Source: an uncultured Acidimicrobiales bacterium
Lineage (GTDB): Bacteria; Actinomycetota; Acidimicrobiia; Acidimicrobiales; UBA10347
NCBI GenBank assembly: GCA_937991435.1
Contig: CALKPY010000020.1
Span: forward strand, 1 to 41,612
Length of the DNA stretch: 41,612 nt
Direction: 5' to 3'
Shown piece by piece: positions 28,543-36,389 of the stretch (positions within the stretch are counted from its first letter, which is position 1; each line of letters begins with the position of its first letter). The translations under genes and the position numbers were made by a program. Under the pieces are notes generated by a model that saw only the letters and a program-made list of their open reading frames with translations, made no database searches and was not told the DNA's origin.

Positions 28543-30057
28543 TTATTCCTCTTCGCCGGCGGCATCGTCGGCATGGTCGTGGTCGGCATGGTCGAGGTCG
28601 GCATGGTCGTGGTCGGCATGGTCGTGGTCGGCATGGTCGTGATCATGGTCGGCATGGTCGGCATGGTCGGCATGGTCGGCATGGTCATGGTCGTGGTCGG
28701 CATGGTCATGGTCATGGTCGTGGTCATGGTCGTGAGACTCTGATGCTGCCTCCAACGCTTCTTTGTCGACGGGATTCCCGTCTTCGTCAACAACCTTGAC
28801 TCGTTCGAGTAACCAGTCGGCAGCCTTGCGCTTGGAAATGTCTGACCGAAACATCATTCGTTGGTTCGGTGTGGAGATCTGCGTCTTGAGCATTTCAACG
28901 GTCGACCCGGTGCCCTCAGCAAGTGTTTCGAACTCGGCTTCGAGGTCTTCGTCGGTTGCTTCGAGCCCTTCGGCAACCGCAAGTGCTCGCAACGCCATGT
29001 CGACCTTGACAGACTCAATCGCGGGCTCGCGCATCTGGCTGAGCAGATCTTCGACGCTCTGACCCATCATCTGCAGATACGCCTCAAAGCCAATTCCACT
29101 TTGGGACAGGCGTTGAGCCATATCTTCGACACGGTTACGCACTTCGGTATCGACCAGCGCTTCTGGAGGGTCCTCGGCGATCAGGCCGCCGAGCGCCTCG
29201 GCTGCTTTTTCACGCCATTGGTTGTTCGCGTTTTGGGCCTTGGATTGGGCCATGCGTTCGACAAGATCAGAACGGAAGTCGACCGCCGACTCGAATTCGG
29301 TGGCGTTGCTGACGATCTCGTCACTCAACTCGGGAAGCACCCGCTCTTGAATCTGCTTTACCACGATCGTGAAGCTGAGCTTGCCGTCTTCGTCTGGGTC
29401 GGGGTGCTCGGCGTCGAACGAAAGTTCGTCGCCGATTTTTGCGCCCGTCAGATGTTCGTCGAGTTCGGCGACCGGAGCACCAGTACCGACTCGATAGGAG
29501 TAGTCATCAGCGGTGAGCCCTTCGATCACTTCGCCGTCGTGCTGCGTGGCGATGTCCATCGTGATCGTGTCTTCGAGCGCCGCTGGACGATCGACATCGG
29601 CCAATTCTGCAAACTGACCGAGGAAGCCTTCGATCTGCGAGTCGATCTCTTCACTGGTTGGAGTTGGTGCGGCGATCTCAACCGTGAGCGCCTCGTAGCC
29701 GGACACTTCAACGGCGGGGCGAACCGAAACGGTGGCCTCAAACGCCAACGGTCCCTCTTGCTCACCAGACGTGATTTCGTAGTCTGGCGGACCAATCATG
29801 TCGACTTCGGTCTCGGACAGCGCAGCCAAGAAGTAGTCAGGAATGCCGTCTTCGAGCGCCTGGCCTCGAGCCATAGCGGTACCGAAGCGGGCTTCGAGAA
29901 CCCGCCGTGGCACTTTGCCCTTTCGGAAGCCGGGTAAACGGACCTCCCGGGCGATTTTGCGAAACGCCTTGTCGACTTCGACGTCGAACTCGTCGGCATC
30001 TACTTCTATCAACAGCTTTACGCGGTTGTCTTCAAGGCTCTCGACCGTGCTCTTCAC
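28543..30057 (-). CDS. tig: Trigger factor with an Asp/His-rich C-terminal tail
   Basis: A 504-residue trigger factor. The ribosome-binding domain has the signature [19 protein letters not shown] at about residue 45. The PPIase domain spans about residues 150-235, and the helical C-domain reaches about residue 435. Residues 441-504 are a repetitive tail of DH and ADH units with 22 His, ending in EEE. It is a ribosome-bound chaperone; the tail resembles the metal-binding tail of SlyD, so metal binding is inferred. GTG 30057 matches the normal start ([15 protein letters not shown]) and lies 7 nt after TACACT; an upstream ATG at 30096 would add 13 residues. Confidence 0.95.
   Translation of the reverse strand: MKSTVESLEDNRVKLLIEVDADEFDVEVDKAFRKIAREVRLPGFRKGKVPRRVLEARFGTAMARGQALEDGIPDYFLAALSETEVDMIGPPDYEITSGEQEGPLAFEATVSVRPAVEVSGYEALTVEIAAPTPTSEEIDSQIEGFLGQFAELADVDRPAALEDTITMDIATQHDGEVIEGLTADDYSYRVGTGAPVAELDEHLTGAKIGDELSFDAEHPDPDEDGKLSFTIVVKQIQERVLPELSDEIVSNATEFESAVDFRSDLVERMAQSKAQNANNQWREKAAEALGGLIAEDPPEALVDTEVRNRVEDMAQRLSQSGIGFEAYLQMMGQSVEDLLSQMREPAIESVKVDMALRALAVAEGLEATDEDLEAEFETLAEGTGSTVEMLKTQISTPNQRMMFRSDISKRKAADWLLERVKVVDEDGNPVDKEALEAASESHDHDHDHDHDHADHDHDHADHADHADHADHDHDHADHDHADHDHADLDHADHDHADDAAGEEE
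28546..28737 (-). repeat. Repeat tract encoding the DH/ADH tail of trigger factor
   Basis: A 192-bp tract built of 6- and 9-bp units (GTCATG/GTCGTG-type on the plus strand) that encodes the Asp/Ala/His tail. The reading frame is intact through to the stop, so it is a coding repeat and not a CRISPR or degenerate sequence. Confidence 0.95.
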
Positions 30058-30064
30058 GCCCGAG

Positions 30065-30070
30065 AGTGTA
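30065..30070 (-). promoter_or_regulatory. -10 element of tig (leaderless layout)
   Basis: The minus strand reads TACACT, then 7 nt, then GTG 30057. It supports the shorter tig start and a tig-clpP transcript beginning at the start codon. Confidence 0.45.
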
Positions 30071-30129
30071 CGGGTTGCAGCGACTCGAATGTTCATGCAG
30101 ATTGCCGGTCGCTGCCATCAGCTTTCCGC

Positions 30130-30135
30130 TATGCT
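30130..30135 (+). promoter_or_regulatory. Candidate -10 element of tRNA-Gly
   Basis: TATGCT lies 11 nt before the mature 5' end of the tRNA. No good -35 box was seen. Confidence 0.35.
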
Positions 30136-30146
30136 GTGGACTTCTC

Positions 30147-30218
30147 GCGGGTGTAGTTCAATGGCTAGAACCTCAGCCTTCCAAGCTGATGATGAGGGTT
30201 CGACTCCCTTCACCCGCT
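30147..30218 (+). tRNA. tRNA-Gly (anticodon UCC)
   Basis: A complete 72-nt cloverleaf. Acceptor arms are GCGGGTG and CACCCGC. The D stem is GTTC/GAAC, the anticodon stem TCAGC/GCTGA with loop CTTCCAA (anticodon TCC), and the T arm GAGGG/CCCTT with loop TTCGACT. Discriminator base is T, with CA after it. It reads GGA and, by wobble, GGG. It stands alone between divergent tig and the DivIVA-like gene. Confidence 0.96.
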
Positions 30219-30283
30219 CAAACCGACAAGTACCGCCCCAGACGTTCTGTCGCGACAAGTTCCCCTCCGGTTGCGACTGAACG

Positions 30284-30291
30284 TATAGGCT
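30284..30291 (+). promoter_or_regulatory. Candidate -10 element and leader hairpin of the DivIVA-like gene
   Basis: TATAGGCT (TATAGG or TAGGCT as the hexamer) lies about 65 bp before ATG 30355. A leader hairpin with arms GGCTCG (30314-30319) and CGAGCC (30323-30328) and a CGGAG ribosome-binding motif follow. Confidence 0.35.
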
Positions 30292-30354
30292 CGGCCACTG
30301 ACGGCTCCCGCTCGGCTCGCAGCGAGCCTCGACCGCACCCTGCACGGAGATTCA

Positions 30355-32724
30355 ATGACTCTGCTTGATCCCGACCTTCTTCGCTCGAAGACGTTCGACA
30401 CTGCCCTACGAGGTTTCGAAGAGCACGACGTATCGGCCTATCTCGGCCGCATCGCGCTCGCTGTCGAAGTTTTGGGCGAAGACAGCGGGCCGGCCCTGGC
30501 GCTACCTGCTGATTTCCAGCCCGCGTCGATTCGAACGCACGAGTTCGACACCGTTTGGCGCGGGCTCGACAAAGACGAAGTTTCTTCGTTTTTGAATCGC
30601 GTCGCCGATGAACTTGAGCATCGCCTGGCAGACACCGACGGAGCAGCAGCCGGTGCAAGCGCAACCGCAACGACGACCGGTGCTACTCAAGCTCCGGCAG
30701 CGCCTGATAGCGGCGCAGCAATCGACGCGACCGCAGTATCGGGGGCCGACACGAACCCTGGAACAGCTGGCACTATTGCGGCTGGCGCGGGACTTGCTGC
30801 CGCGGCTGGTGCTGCAGTAGCTAGCACGGCTGGTGGCAGCGTCGGTGATTCGGCTCAGTCGATGAGCGAGCGCATGCGCACCGCGGCACCCGACATCGAT
30901 GTTGCACCCCCGGCAACGCCCGGTGTCACGCCAATGACGTCGCCGGCAATGGAAACCCCATCGTTTGCGGCACCTTCAATCCAGCCCCCGTCGATTGACT
31001 TGCCATCGATCGACACCCCGTCACTCGACACCCCGTCACTCGAGGTACCGCCGATCGCTCCTCCATCATTCGATGCTGCGTCGATCGGTTCTGCTGAGCT
31101 GCCAACAGGGCAGATCCCTGCAATCACGCCACCAGCGATGCCGACGGCAGACATCAACGTGCCAAACATCGACCTTCCCCATGTTGATGAGCCACAAGTC
31201 GAGGCACCAACGATCGACGTCGACAGCGGCACGCTTCCTACAGGTGAAGTGCCACTCGTACCGGCCCCTTCCATCGAAGTGCCGAGCTTCGAACAGCCGG
31301 GTCTCAGTGTTCCAGACGTACCTATGCCTACCATTGACGTGCCAGACGTGCCGATGCCAAGCATCGACGTGCCTGACTTGCCAGCGGTTGAAGTTCCAAG
31401 CATCGAGCTTCCGAGCATCGACGTGCCAAAAATCGACGCACCGGGAATCGACATTCCCGAGGTCGAGGCTCCAAGCGTCGACGTTGCGGGTACTGAAACA
31501 CCAACAATCAGCGTGCCGAGCATCGACACCCCAAGCATCGACATGCCGACCATCGATACACCGAGCATCGACACACCGACCATCGACACGCCGAGCATCG
31601 ACCCGCCGGACGTTACGCCAGTGGTGACAGTGCCTCGAGTCGAGACACCCGCGGTGCACGTTCCTGCAGCTAGTGCGCCGGTAGCAGATGTGCACGAAAC
31701 CACGCAGACGAACTCGGCAGAAAATGTGGCATCGCAATCATTGGCCGCCGCAAGCGCTGGTTCGGCCAGCCTGGCTGAGTCTTCGATGCACTCCCCATAT
31801 ATCGACAACGACTTCACCGTCGTAGGCGACAGCATCGAAGACATCCTCAAAAAGGCACACGAAAGCGCCTTGTCGATACGCCACGATGCGCAGCGCCGGG
31901 CCGATGAACTGCTGACCGAATCCCGAACGATGGTCGCTTCCGAGACCGAGGCTGCTCACGCTCAAATTCGCGAAGACCGCGAAGAAGCGCGTGTCTATGT
32001 CGAAGGCGTTCGCACCGAGGCCGACGACTATTCACGTCGAGTTCGCGCCGAAACCGACGAGTATGCGAGCACCACTCGCAGTCGCTCTGAAGAATTCGCC
32101 AACGACATTCGTGCCGAAGTCGATACCTATGCCCGCACTACCCGCGCCGAGGCCGACACCTACGCAGCCACGACGCGTGAACGGGCCGAGACCGAATCAT
32201 CGGCTGTCAGGTCCGAAGCTGATCAATACAGCGTGCGCACTCGCGAACAAGCCGACCAAGACGCTGCCAGCATCGAACGGGAGATCACCGATCGTCGCAC
32301 GCAGGTCGAGTCAGAGCTCAGCGACGCACGGGCCGAGTCCGAGCGACAGGTTGCGGCGGCGCAAGCGCAGCTCGCCGACATGTCCGGCCAGGTTGACGAT
32401 GCCAAGGCAGAAGCTGACAACATCATTGCCAAGGCACGCGAAGAAGCCCAAGCACTCGTTGCGGGGGGACAGAGCACTGCCGACAACACCGTGAGCGCGG
32501 CCCGAGACGAAGCCGAACGGATCGCATCCGAGGCTGAAGCATCAGCTCGCGACCGTGTCGAACGCATCGTCAGCGACGGCCGCTCGCAGATTTCGCGACT
32601 CGTCGAAGCCGAGAAACTGGCCCGCGACCGCCTGTTCAGCACCCGTGCGGTTCTGCAGGGCGTGCTTGCCGACAGCGAACTCGAGACCATTCCTGAGATT
32701 CAAGACCTGCATCTCGACGACTAG
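30355..32724 (+). CDS. DivIVA-like protein with PxID repeats and a hendecad coiled coil
   Basis: A 789-residue protein. The N-terminus holds two DivIVA-type motifs: RSKTFDTALRGFEEHDVSAYLGRI (read as FDTALRGFEEHDVSAYL, residues 14-30) and EFDTVWRGLDKDEVSSFLNRV (residues 63-83). Residues 95-190 are Ala/Thr/Gly-rich. About 200-440 is a repetitive region of PSIDTP/PTIDTP-like units. The rest is a long coiled coil, with nine consecutive 11-residue repeats starting with Arg at residues 542-640, then Ala/Glu-rich helix. DivIVA-family proteins and the Streptomyces filament protein Scy organise cell poles or division sites; a polar or septal scaffold role is inferred. A CGGAG motif precedes the ATG. 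The mreB cluster nearby fits a role in cell shape. Confidence 0.75.
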   Translation: MTLLDPDLLRSKTFDTALRGFEEHDVSAYLGRIALAVEVLGEDSGPALALPADFQPASIRTHEFDTVWRGLDKDEVSSFLNRVADELEHRLADTDGAAAGASATATTTGATQAPAAPDSGAAIDATAVSGADTNPGTAGTIAAGAGLAAAAGAAVASTAGGSVGDSAQSMSERMRTAAPDIDVAPPATPGVTPMTSPAMETPSFAAPSIQPPSIDLPSIDTPSLDTPSLEVPPIAPPSFDAASIGSAELPTGQIPAITPPAMPTADINVPNIDLPHVDEPQVEAPTIDVDSGTLPTGEVPLVPAPSIEVPSFEQPGLSVPDVPMPTIDVPDVPMPSIDVPDLPAVEVPSIELPSIDVPKIDAPGIDIPEVEAPSVDVAGTETPTISVPSIDTPSIDMPTIDTPSIDTPTIDTPSIDPPDVTPVVTVPRVETPAVHVPAASAPVADVHETTQTNSAENVASQSLAAASAGSASLAESSMHSPYIDNDFTVVGDSIEDILKKAHESALSIRHDAQRRADELLTESRTMVASETEAAHAQIREDREEARVYVEGVRTEADDYSRRVRAETDEYASTTRSRSEEFANDIRAEVDTYARTTRAEADTYAATTRERAETESSAVRSEADQYSVRTREQADQDAASIEREITDRRTQVESELSDARAESERQVAAAQAQLADMSGQVDDAKAEADNIIAKAREEAQALVAGGQSTADNTVSAARDEAERIASEAEASARDRVERIVSDGRSQISRLVEAEKLARDRLFSTRAVLQGVLADSELETIPEIQDLHLDD
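30950..31670 (+). repeat. PxID repeat region of the DivIVA-like protein
   Basis: About 240 codons of degenerate 5-residue units (PSIDx, PTIDx, PxVDV and similar) with a strong 15-bp period, often ATCGACACNCCG. The regular placing of Pro and Ile/Val suggests an extended or beta-rich spacer rather than random coil (inference). Confidence 0.85.
31978..32274 (+). repeat. Nine 33-bp (11-residue) coiled-coil repeats
   Basis: Arg codons recur exactly every 33 bp at 31978, 32011, 32044, 32077, 32110, 32143, 32176, 32209 and 32242. The consensus is RAEADxYAxTT. Hendecads favour a straight or right-handed coiled coil. Confidence 0.9.
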
Positions 32725-32733
32725 TAGCCCTGA

Positions 32734-32751
32734 GCCGACGGTTCCGTCGGC
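32734..32751 (+). terminator. Hairpin after the DivIVA-like gene
   Basis: Arms GCCGACGG and CCGTCGGC pair over 8 bp with a 2-nt TT centre, 10 bp after the stop codon. No T-run follows, so it is a possible terminator only. Confidence 0.4.
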
Positions 32752-32770
32752 GATACGGCCACTCGCAACC

Positions 32771-33769
32771 TTGAACCGATTTGTTCCCATGATGCTGGCG
32801 GCGTTTGTCGCCTGCATCTTGATCGTGTCGTGCGCTGAACTTGTTGACCTCGAAAACGGCCAGATTGGCGACACTGGGGTCGCGGGGGTCACCGAAGACC
32901 TTGCCGGCGCCGACAGCGGCTCGAAACAGCTTGACCCCGGCGCCGAGCAGGTCGCAGCGCGCAAACCAGCCACCGATGCATCAGATAACGCTTCTGAACT
33001 AGCTCGTTCTGCATGGCCAAGTCCGCCGCCAACGGCGCGGCCAGCCTCGATTTATCGGCTAGCTGATGGCGACAGCTTCGAGTTGACCTGGACTGACACA
33101 GGCGACCGAGACGACGTGCGTCTTGTCGGCATCAATGCGCCTGAGAGCGACGCTTGTCACGGAGCTGCTTCCAAGACGGAACTAAGCGACCTCACCGAAG
33201 GTTCCGAACTCATGGTGCAAGAAGAAGGCTTTGACGAGTTCGGTCGGGTGTTGGCCAATGTGTGGGTTGACGGTGTTTGGCTCAACGGATCCCTCGTGCG
33301 TGCGGGCGCTGTCCTTGCGTCCGCCGGAGCGGAACGATTCCGTACCGAACTCGCTGGCGCTCAGCGGGCAGCCCGCACCGAGGAGTTAGGCCTATGGTCC
33401 ACCGACACCTGCGCCCGTCGCGATGTCAATCTGGTCATCACGTGGATCGAGAGCGACCCAAGCGGTCGCGACAGCGAGGCCCTCGAAGAAGAATGGATCG
33501 CCATCGAAAATACTGGCGTTACCGAAATCGATCTCTCGGGCTGGTCAGTGCGCGATGAATCCACTCGCAACCGATACTTTTTCGGCAGCGGTTACACGTT
33601 GAGCGCAGGCGGCTCGGTCAAGCTCCGTTCCGGTTTCGGTACCGACTCAGCAACCGATCTGTATTGGCAGTCGACTGTGCCGATCTGGAACAACGCCGGC
33701 GACACGGGCTTTGTGCTCGATCCTGATGGTCGGTTTGTCACCTACCGAAGCTATTCAACTTCCGAATAA
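32771..33769 (+). CDS. Lipoprotein with staphylococcal-nuclease-like and lamin-tail domains
   Basis: A 332-residue secreted protein. The N-terminus has a lipoprotein signal (RFVPMMLAAFVACILIVSC, lipobox IVSC). After a low-complexity linker, a thermonuclease-like domain begins at DGDSFEL, with VRLVGINAPE and DEFGRVLANVWVDGVWLN; these hold counterparts of the catalytic Arg, Glu and Arg, while the usual calcium-site Asp in the second motif is Asn. A C-terminal lamin-tail domain follows (EEEWIAIENTG, LSGWSVRDES). It is probably an extracellular membrane-anchored nuclease or DNA-binding protein. The start is uncertain: TTG 32771 keeps a positive Arg before the hydrophobic core; ATG 32789 is the alternative. 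Confidence 0.8.
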   Translation: MNRFVPMMLAAFVACILIVSCAELVDLENGQIGDTGVAGVTEDLAGADSGSKQLDPGAEQVAARKPATDASDNASELARSAWPSPPPTARPASIYRLADGDSFELTWTDTGDRDDVRLVGINAPESDACHGAASKTELSDLTEGSELMVQEEGFDEFGRVLANVWVDGVWLNGSLVRAGAVLASAGAERFRTELAGAQRAARTEELGLWSTDTCARRDVNLVITWIESDPSGRDSEALEEEWIAIENTGVTEIDLSGWSVRDESTRNRYFFGSGYTLSAGGSVKLRSGFGTDSATDLYWQSTVPIWNNAGDTGFVLDPDGRFVTYRSYSTSE

Positions 33770-33791
33770 GCACGAGGGTGCCGCGAACCGC

Positions 33792-33797
33792 GATACT
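33792..33797 (+). promoter_or_regulatory. -10-like element of the thioredoxin-domain gene
   Basis: GATACT, then 6 nt, then GTG 33804, with no ribosome-binding motif. It fits the leaderless layout seen at dgt and obgE, though the first base of the hexamer is off consensus. Confidence 0.35.
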
Positions 33798-33803
33798 TAC
33801 ACC

Positions 33804-35246
33804 GTGTCAAAGCCCGTACTTCCGTCTGGCCTGGTTGCGTTCGTCAAACAGGACTGCCCCACCTGCGAACTGATCGAGCCAGCGCTCGAAACTCTGATGC
33901 GGGGCGACGAGGCACTGACGGTCTACACCCAGGACGACCCGAGGTTCCCCGAGGGTCTGTCCCCAATAGACGACACCGATCTCACAGTGTCCTGGCATCA
34001 TGACATCGAGACTGTCCCCACGCTCATGAGGGTCTCGAGCGATGGCACCGAAGAAGAACGAATCGTCGGCTGGAGCCGCGATGCATGGCAGGCGTTTTGC
34101 GGGATTCCTGAGCTCGGCATGACGCTTCCTGAACATCGCCCAGGATGCGGCTCGCTCAGCGTCGATCCAAACCGAGTCGACGACTTGACAGCACGCTCCA
34201 GCGCCACCGGCCTGGCCACCCGCCGGGTCAAGTTCGCCGAACTCGAAGATGACTTCGAAGCAATGTATGACAGGGGCTGGTCCGACGGATTGCCGCTGGT
34301 GCCACCTACTGAGGCTCGTGTTGTCCGCATGCTTGCAGGCACTAGCCGAGCCCCGACAGATGTCGTCGCTGTTGCACCGCCAGACCTCATCGATGTCACC
34401 GTTGAGAAGGTTGCTGTAAACGCAGTGATGGCCGGGTGTAAGCCCGAGTATCTACCGGTCGTCATCGCGGCCCTCGAAGCCGTGTGCACCGACGAGTTCA
34501 ATATGCACGGTCTGTTGGCGACGACTATGGGCGTAGGGCCCGTGTTCATCGTGAATGGGCCAATCGCGAAGCGCATTGGCATGAACAGTGGCATGAACGT
34601 GTTCGGCCAAGGCAACCGGGCAAATTCGACAATCGGCCGAGCAGTGCAGCTGATTATTCGAAATGTGGGAGGCGGCCGACCAGGCGAAGTTGACCGAGCG
34701 GCCCAAGGCGGACCCCACAAGCTCGGTTTGGCCTTTGCCGAAGACGAGGCGGGATCGCCCTGGATCTCACTAGCCCAAGAGCGAGGCATCGCTGTAGGCG
34801 CCGATGCGATTACTGCGGTCTGTGTCGAGAGCCCACGCATCATTGTCGATCAGATGTCGAGAACGCCCGAGTCACTGACCAACCTTTTGGCCGAGGCCCT
34901 GCTCGCGACGTTGAGCCCACGCATGGTCGTCGGCATTGATGCCCTACTTGTGCTGTCGCCCGAGCATATGGCCCGCTACCGAGACGCTGGCTGGGACCGC
35001 TCTCGTTTCCGACAAGAACTTGAGAATCGTCTGATGATCAACAGCGACGACATCGTGCGCGGTCACAATGGCATCGACGAGGGCGTGCCCGTTGACTTTG
35101 CAGGCCTGCAGTTGCCCAAGTTCCGACCAGGTGGGCTTCTTATTGCCCACGCGGGAGGGCCAGCGGGCCTGTTCTCATCGGTGTTCGGCGGCTGGGTGAG
35201 CGGCTCGAAGGGAAGCGTGCCAGTGACCAGAGAGATCATCCCATAG
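33804..35246 (+). CDS. Thioredoxin-fold domain joined to an uncharacterised conserved domain
   Basis: A 480-residue protein. Residues 1-110 look like a thioredoxin fold: LVAFVKQDCPTCELIEPALETL (active-site CPTC at residues 18-21, shown here within FVKQDCPTCELIEP) and ETVPTLMRVS with the cis-Pro. From about residue 150 comes a long domain with RGWSDGLPLVPPTEARV, MAGCKPEYLPVVIAALEAV, FIVNGPIAKRIGMNSGMNVFG and NSTIGRAVQLIIRNVGGG. I recognise this as a widespread uncharacterised family, and believe members often lie close to UGSC-family genes, but cannot confirm the name. A redox role coupled to the CPTC domain is inferred. GTG 33804 opens the fold directly; the longer frame overlaps the nuclease gene. 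The UGSC gene lies two genes downstream. Confidence 0.65.
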   Translation: MSKPVLPSGLVAFVKQDCPTCELIEPALETLMRGDEALTVYTQDDPRFPEGLSPIDDTDLTVSWHHDIETVPTLMRVSSDGTEEERIVGWSRDAWQAFCGIPELGMTLPEHRPGCGSLSVDPNRVDDLTARSSATGLATRRVKFAELEDDFEAMYDRGWSDGLPLVPPTEARVVRMLAGTSRAPTDVVAVAPPDLIDVTVEKVAVNAVMAGCKPEYLPVVIAALEAVCTDEFNMHGLLATTMGVGPVFIVNGPIAKRIGMNSGMNVFGQGNRANSTIGRAVQLIIRNVGGGRPGEVDRAAQGGPHKLGLAFAEDEAGSPWISLAQERGIAVGADAITAVCVESPRIIVDQMSRTPESLTNLLAEALLATLSPRMVVGIDALLVLSPEHMARYRDAGWDRSRFRQELENRLMINSDDIVRGHNGIDEGVPVDFAGLQLPKFRPGGLLIAHAGGPAGLFSSVFGGWVSGSKGSVPVTREIIP

Positions 35247-35275
35247 AGCGAACCAACGGCTATGGCTCCGCCCCC

Positions 35276-35281
35276 TACAGT
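35276..35281 (+). promoter_or_regulatory. -10 element of the Cys-containing lipoprotein gene (leaderless layout)
   Basis: TACAGT, then 7 nt, then ATG 35289. The hexamer is the same as that of dgt. It argues for ATG 35289 over ATG 35262. Confidence 0.5.
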
Positions 35282-35288
35282 GCCGCTA

Positions 35289-36299
35289 ATGGCCAACCAT
35301 CGTTATCGCTCCGTTAGATCTCTGCTTCTTGCGACACTCGCATGCGTGTTCGCCGTATCTGCATGCAGCTTCGCAGGCGAGTCCGGTGAGAGTTCAGGCA
35401 AGTCGAAATCCGTCAGCGACGTTGAGCAGTCCTCTCCGATCAGTGAGGCCTTAGGAATATCGGTGTGGTCGGGAGCTGGCGATCGAGTGGCCGAGGTCGA
35501 ACAAGCTCGGTTATTGGCTGAGGACATGGTGGTGTTGTGCATGCGGAACCTGGGCTTTGACGGCCACCAGCCCGTCTCGTTTGTGCGCCGGTTTCAAACG
35601 GTCGCGCATGACTTCGAATATGGCAGCGACGAGTGGGTCCGCAAGTATGGCTTCGGCCTCTCGACTCTCGAGTACCCCGAAGGACTCGTCGGCAACGATC
35701 TGGTTGGCTATATCGAAGACGGCGACGGCGAAGAGCCTGACGACCCAAATGAGCCGTACGTCGAGAGCCTGACCGATGCCGAACGCGCTGCCTATTCGCT
35801 CGCGTTGCACGGCGAGCAACCCGACCCTGACACCCCACTCGATCAGGCCGGCGAGTTCTTATCGAACCGGGCCAACAAAGGTTGTCGTCAGCAAAGCTAT
35901 GACGACGCTTCAAATGGTCGAGTCGATGCCTTTTACGCAGCCTTTGAAGACCAGCTTGCACAAATCGTCGAACGAGTCGAGGCCGATCCTGAGGTCCTTG
36001 CATTCCGAGCCCGAGTATCGACCTGCGTGTCCGAGTCCGGGTTGTCTTTCGACACGCCGGCTGCGGCCCAGGCCAAGATTCTGGCGGCGCTCGCGGAGTT
36101 CAACCTGCGTGCAGATCAAGCTGACGAAACAAGGGAGCGCCTCGGAAAAGTCCAGTCAGACGAGGTAGCTCTTGCGGTCGCTGTGCTCGAGTGCGGCGGC
36201 GGACCCGTCGCCAGCGCCGAATTCATGAATCGGGTGCGCCCCAAGTACGAAGACCAGTTCCTCGCCGAAAACGCCGACGAGATCAGCTCGTTCGACTGA
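35289..36299 (+). CDS. Conserved Cys-containing lipoprotein, function unknown
   Basis: A 336-residue lipoprotein. The signal is RYRSVRSLLLATLACVFAVSAC with lipobox VSAC (given here by its core SLLLATLACVFAVSAC). The mature part is acidic and helical and keeps four well-spaced Cys: CMRNLGFDG, GCRQQSYDD, VSTCVSESGLSF and VLECGGG, which may form two disulphides. No catalytic motif is seen. Similar lipoproteins of unknown function are common in actinobacteria. ATG 35289 places the basic residues directly before the hydrophobic core and fits the TACAGT element. It separates the thioredoxin-domain gene from the UGSC gene. Confidence 0.75.
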   Translation: MANHRYRSVRSLLLATLACVFAVSACSFAGESGESSGKSKSVSDVEQSSPISEALGISVWSGAGDRVAEVEQARLLAEDMVVLCMRNLGFDGHQPVSFVRRFQTVAHDFEYGSDEWVRKYGFGLSTLEYPEGLVGNDLVGYIEDGDGEEPDDPNEPYVESLTDAERAAYSLALHGEQPDPDTPLDQAGEFLSNRANKGCRQQSYDDASNGRVDAFYAAFEDQLAQIVERVEADPEVLAFRARVSTCVSESGLSFDTPAAAQAKILAALAEFNLRADQADETRERLGKVQSDEVALAVAVLECGGGPVASAEFMNRVRPKYEDQFLAENADEISSFD

Positions 36300-36375
36300 G
36301 CCCACCGGTTCGGCTACCCCTATTGGCGACCGATTCCGCTCCGTGAAGCTGAGCGCAGTAGCTTTGGGAGCAACT

Positions 36376-36381
36376 AAGGAG
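36376..36381 (+). promoter_or_regulatory. Strong ribosome-binding site of the UGSC gene
   Basis: AAGGAG, 8 nt before ATG 36390. It is one of the best Shine-Dalgarno sequences in the window and shows that this short frame is a real translated gene. Confidence 0.85.
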
Positions 36382-36389
36382 ATCACGGA

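Noticed and set aside
28546-28737. CRISPR-like or junk repeat array
   Set aside because: Units are 6-9 bp without spacers and keep the tig reading frame to its stop.
28861-29937. 358-codon open frame opposite tig
   Set aside because: It is the complement of the strongly recognisable trigger factor gene and has no family features.
30855-31850. 331-codon repetitive open frame opposite the PxID region
   Set aside because: Its repeats are only the mirror of the 15-bp coding period of the DivIVA-like gene; no start signal.
33804-35246. The thioredoxin-domain protein as a second selenoprotein
   Set aside because: Its redox site is CPTC encoded by TGC codons and there is no in-frame TGA within the gene.
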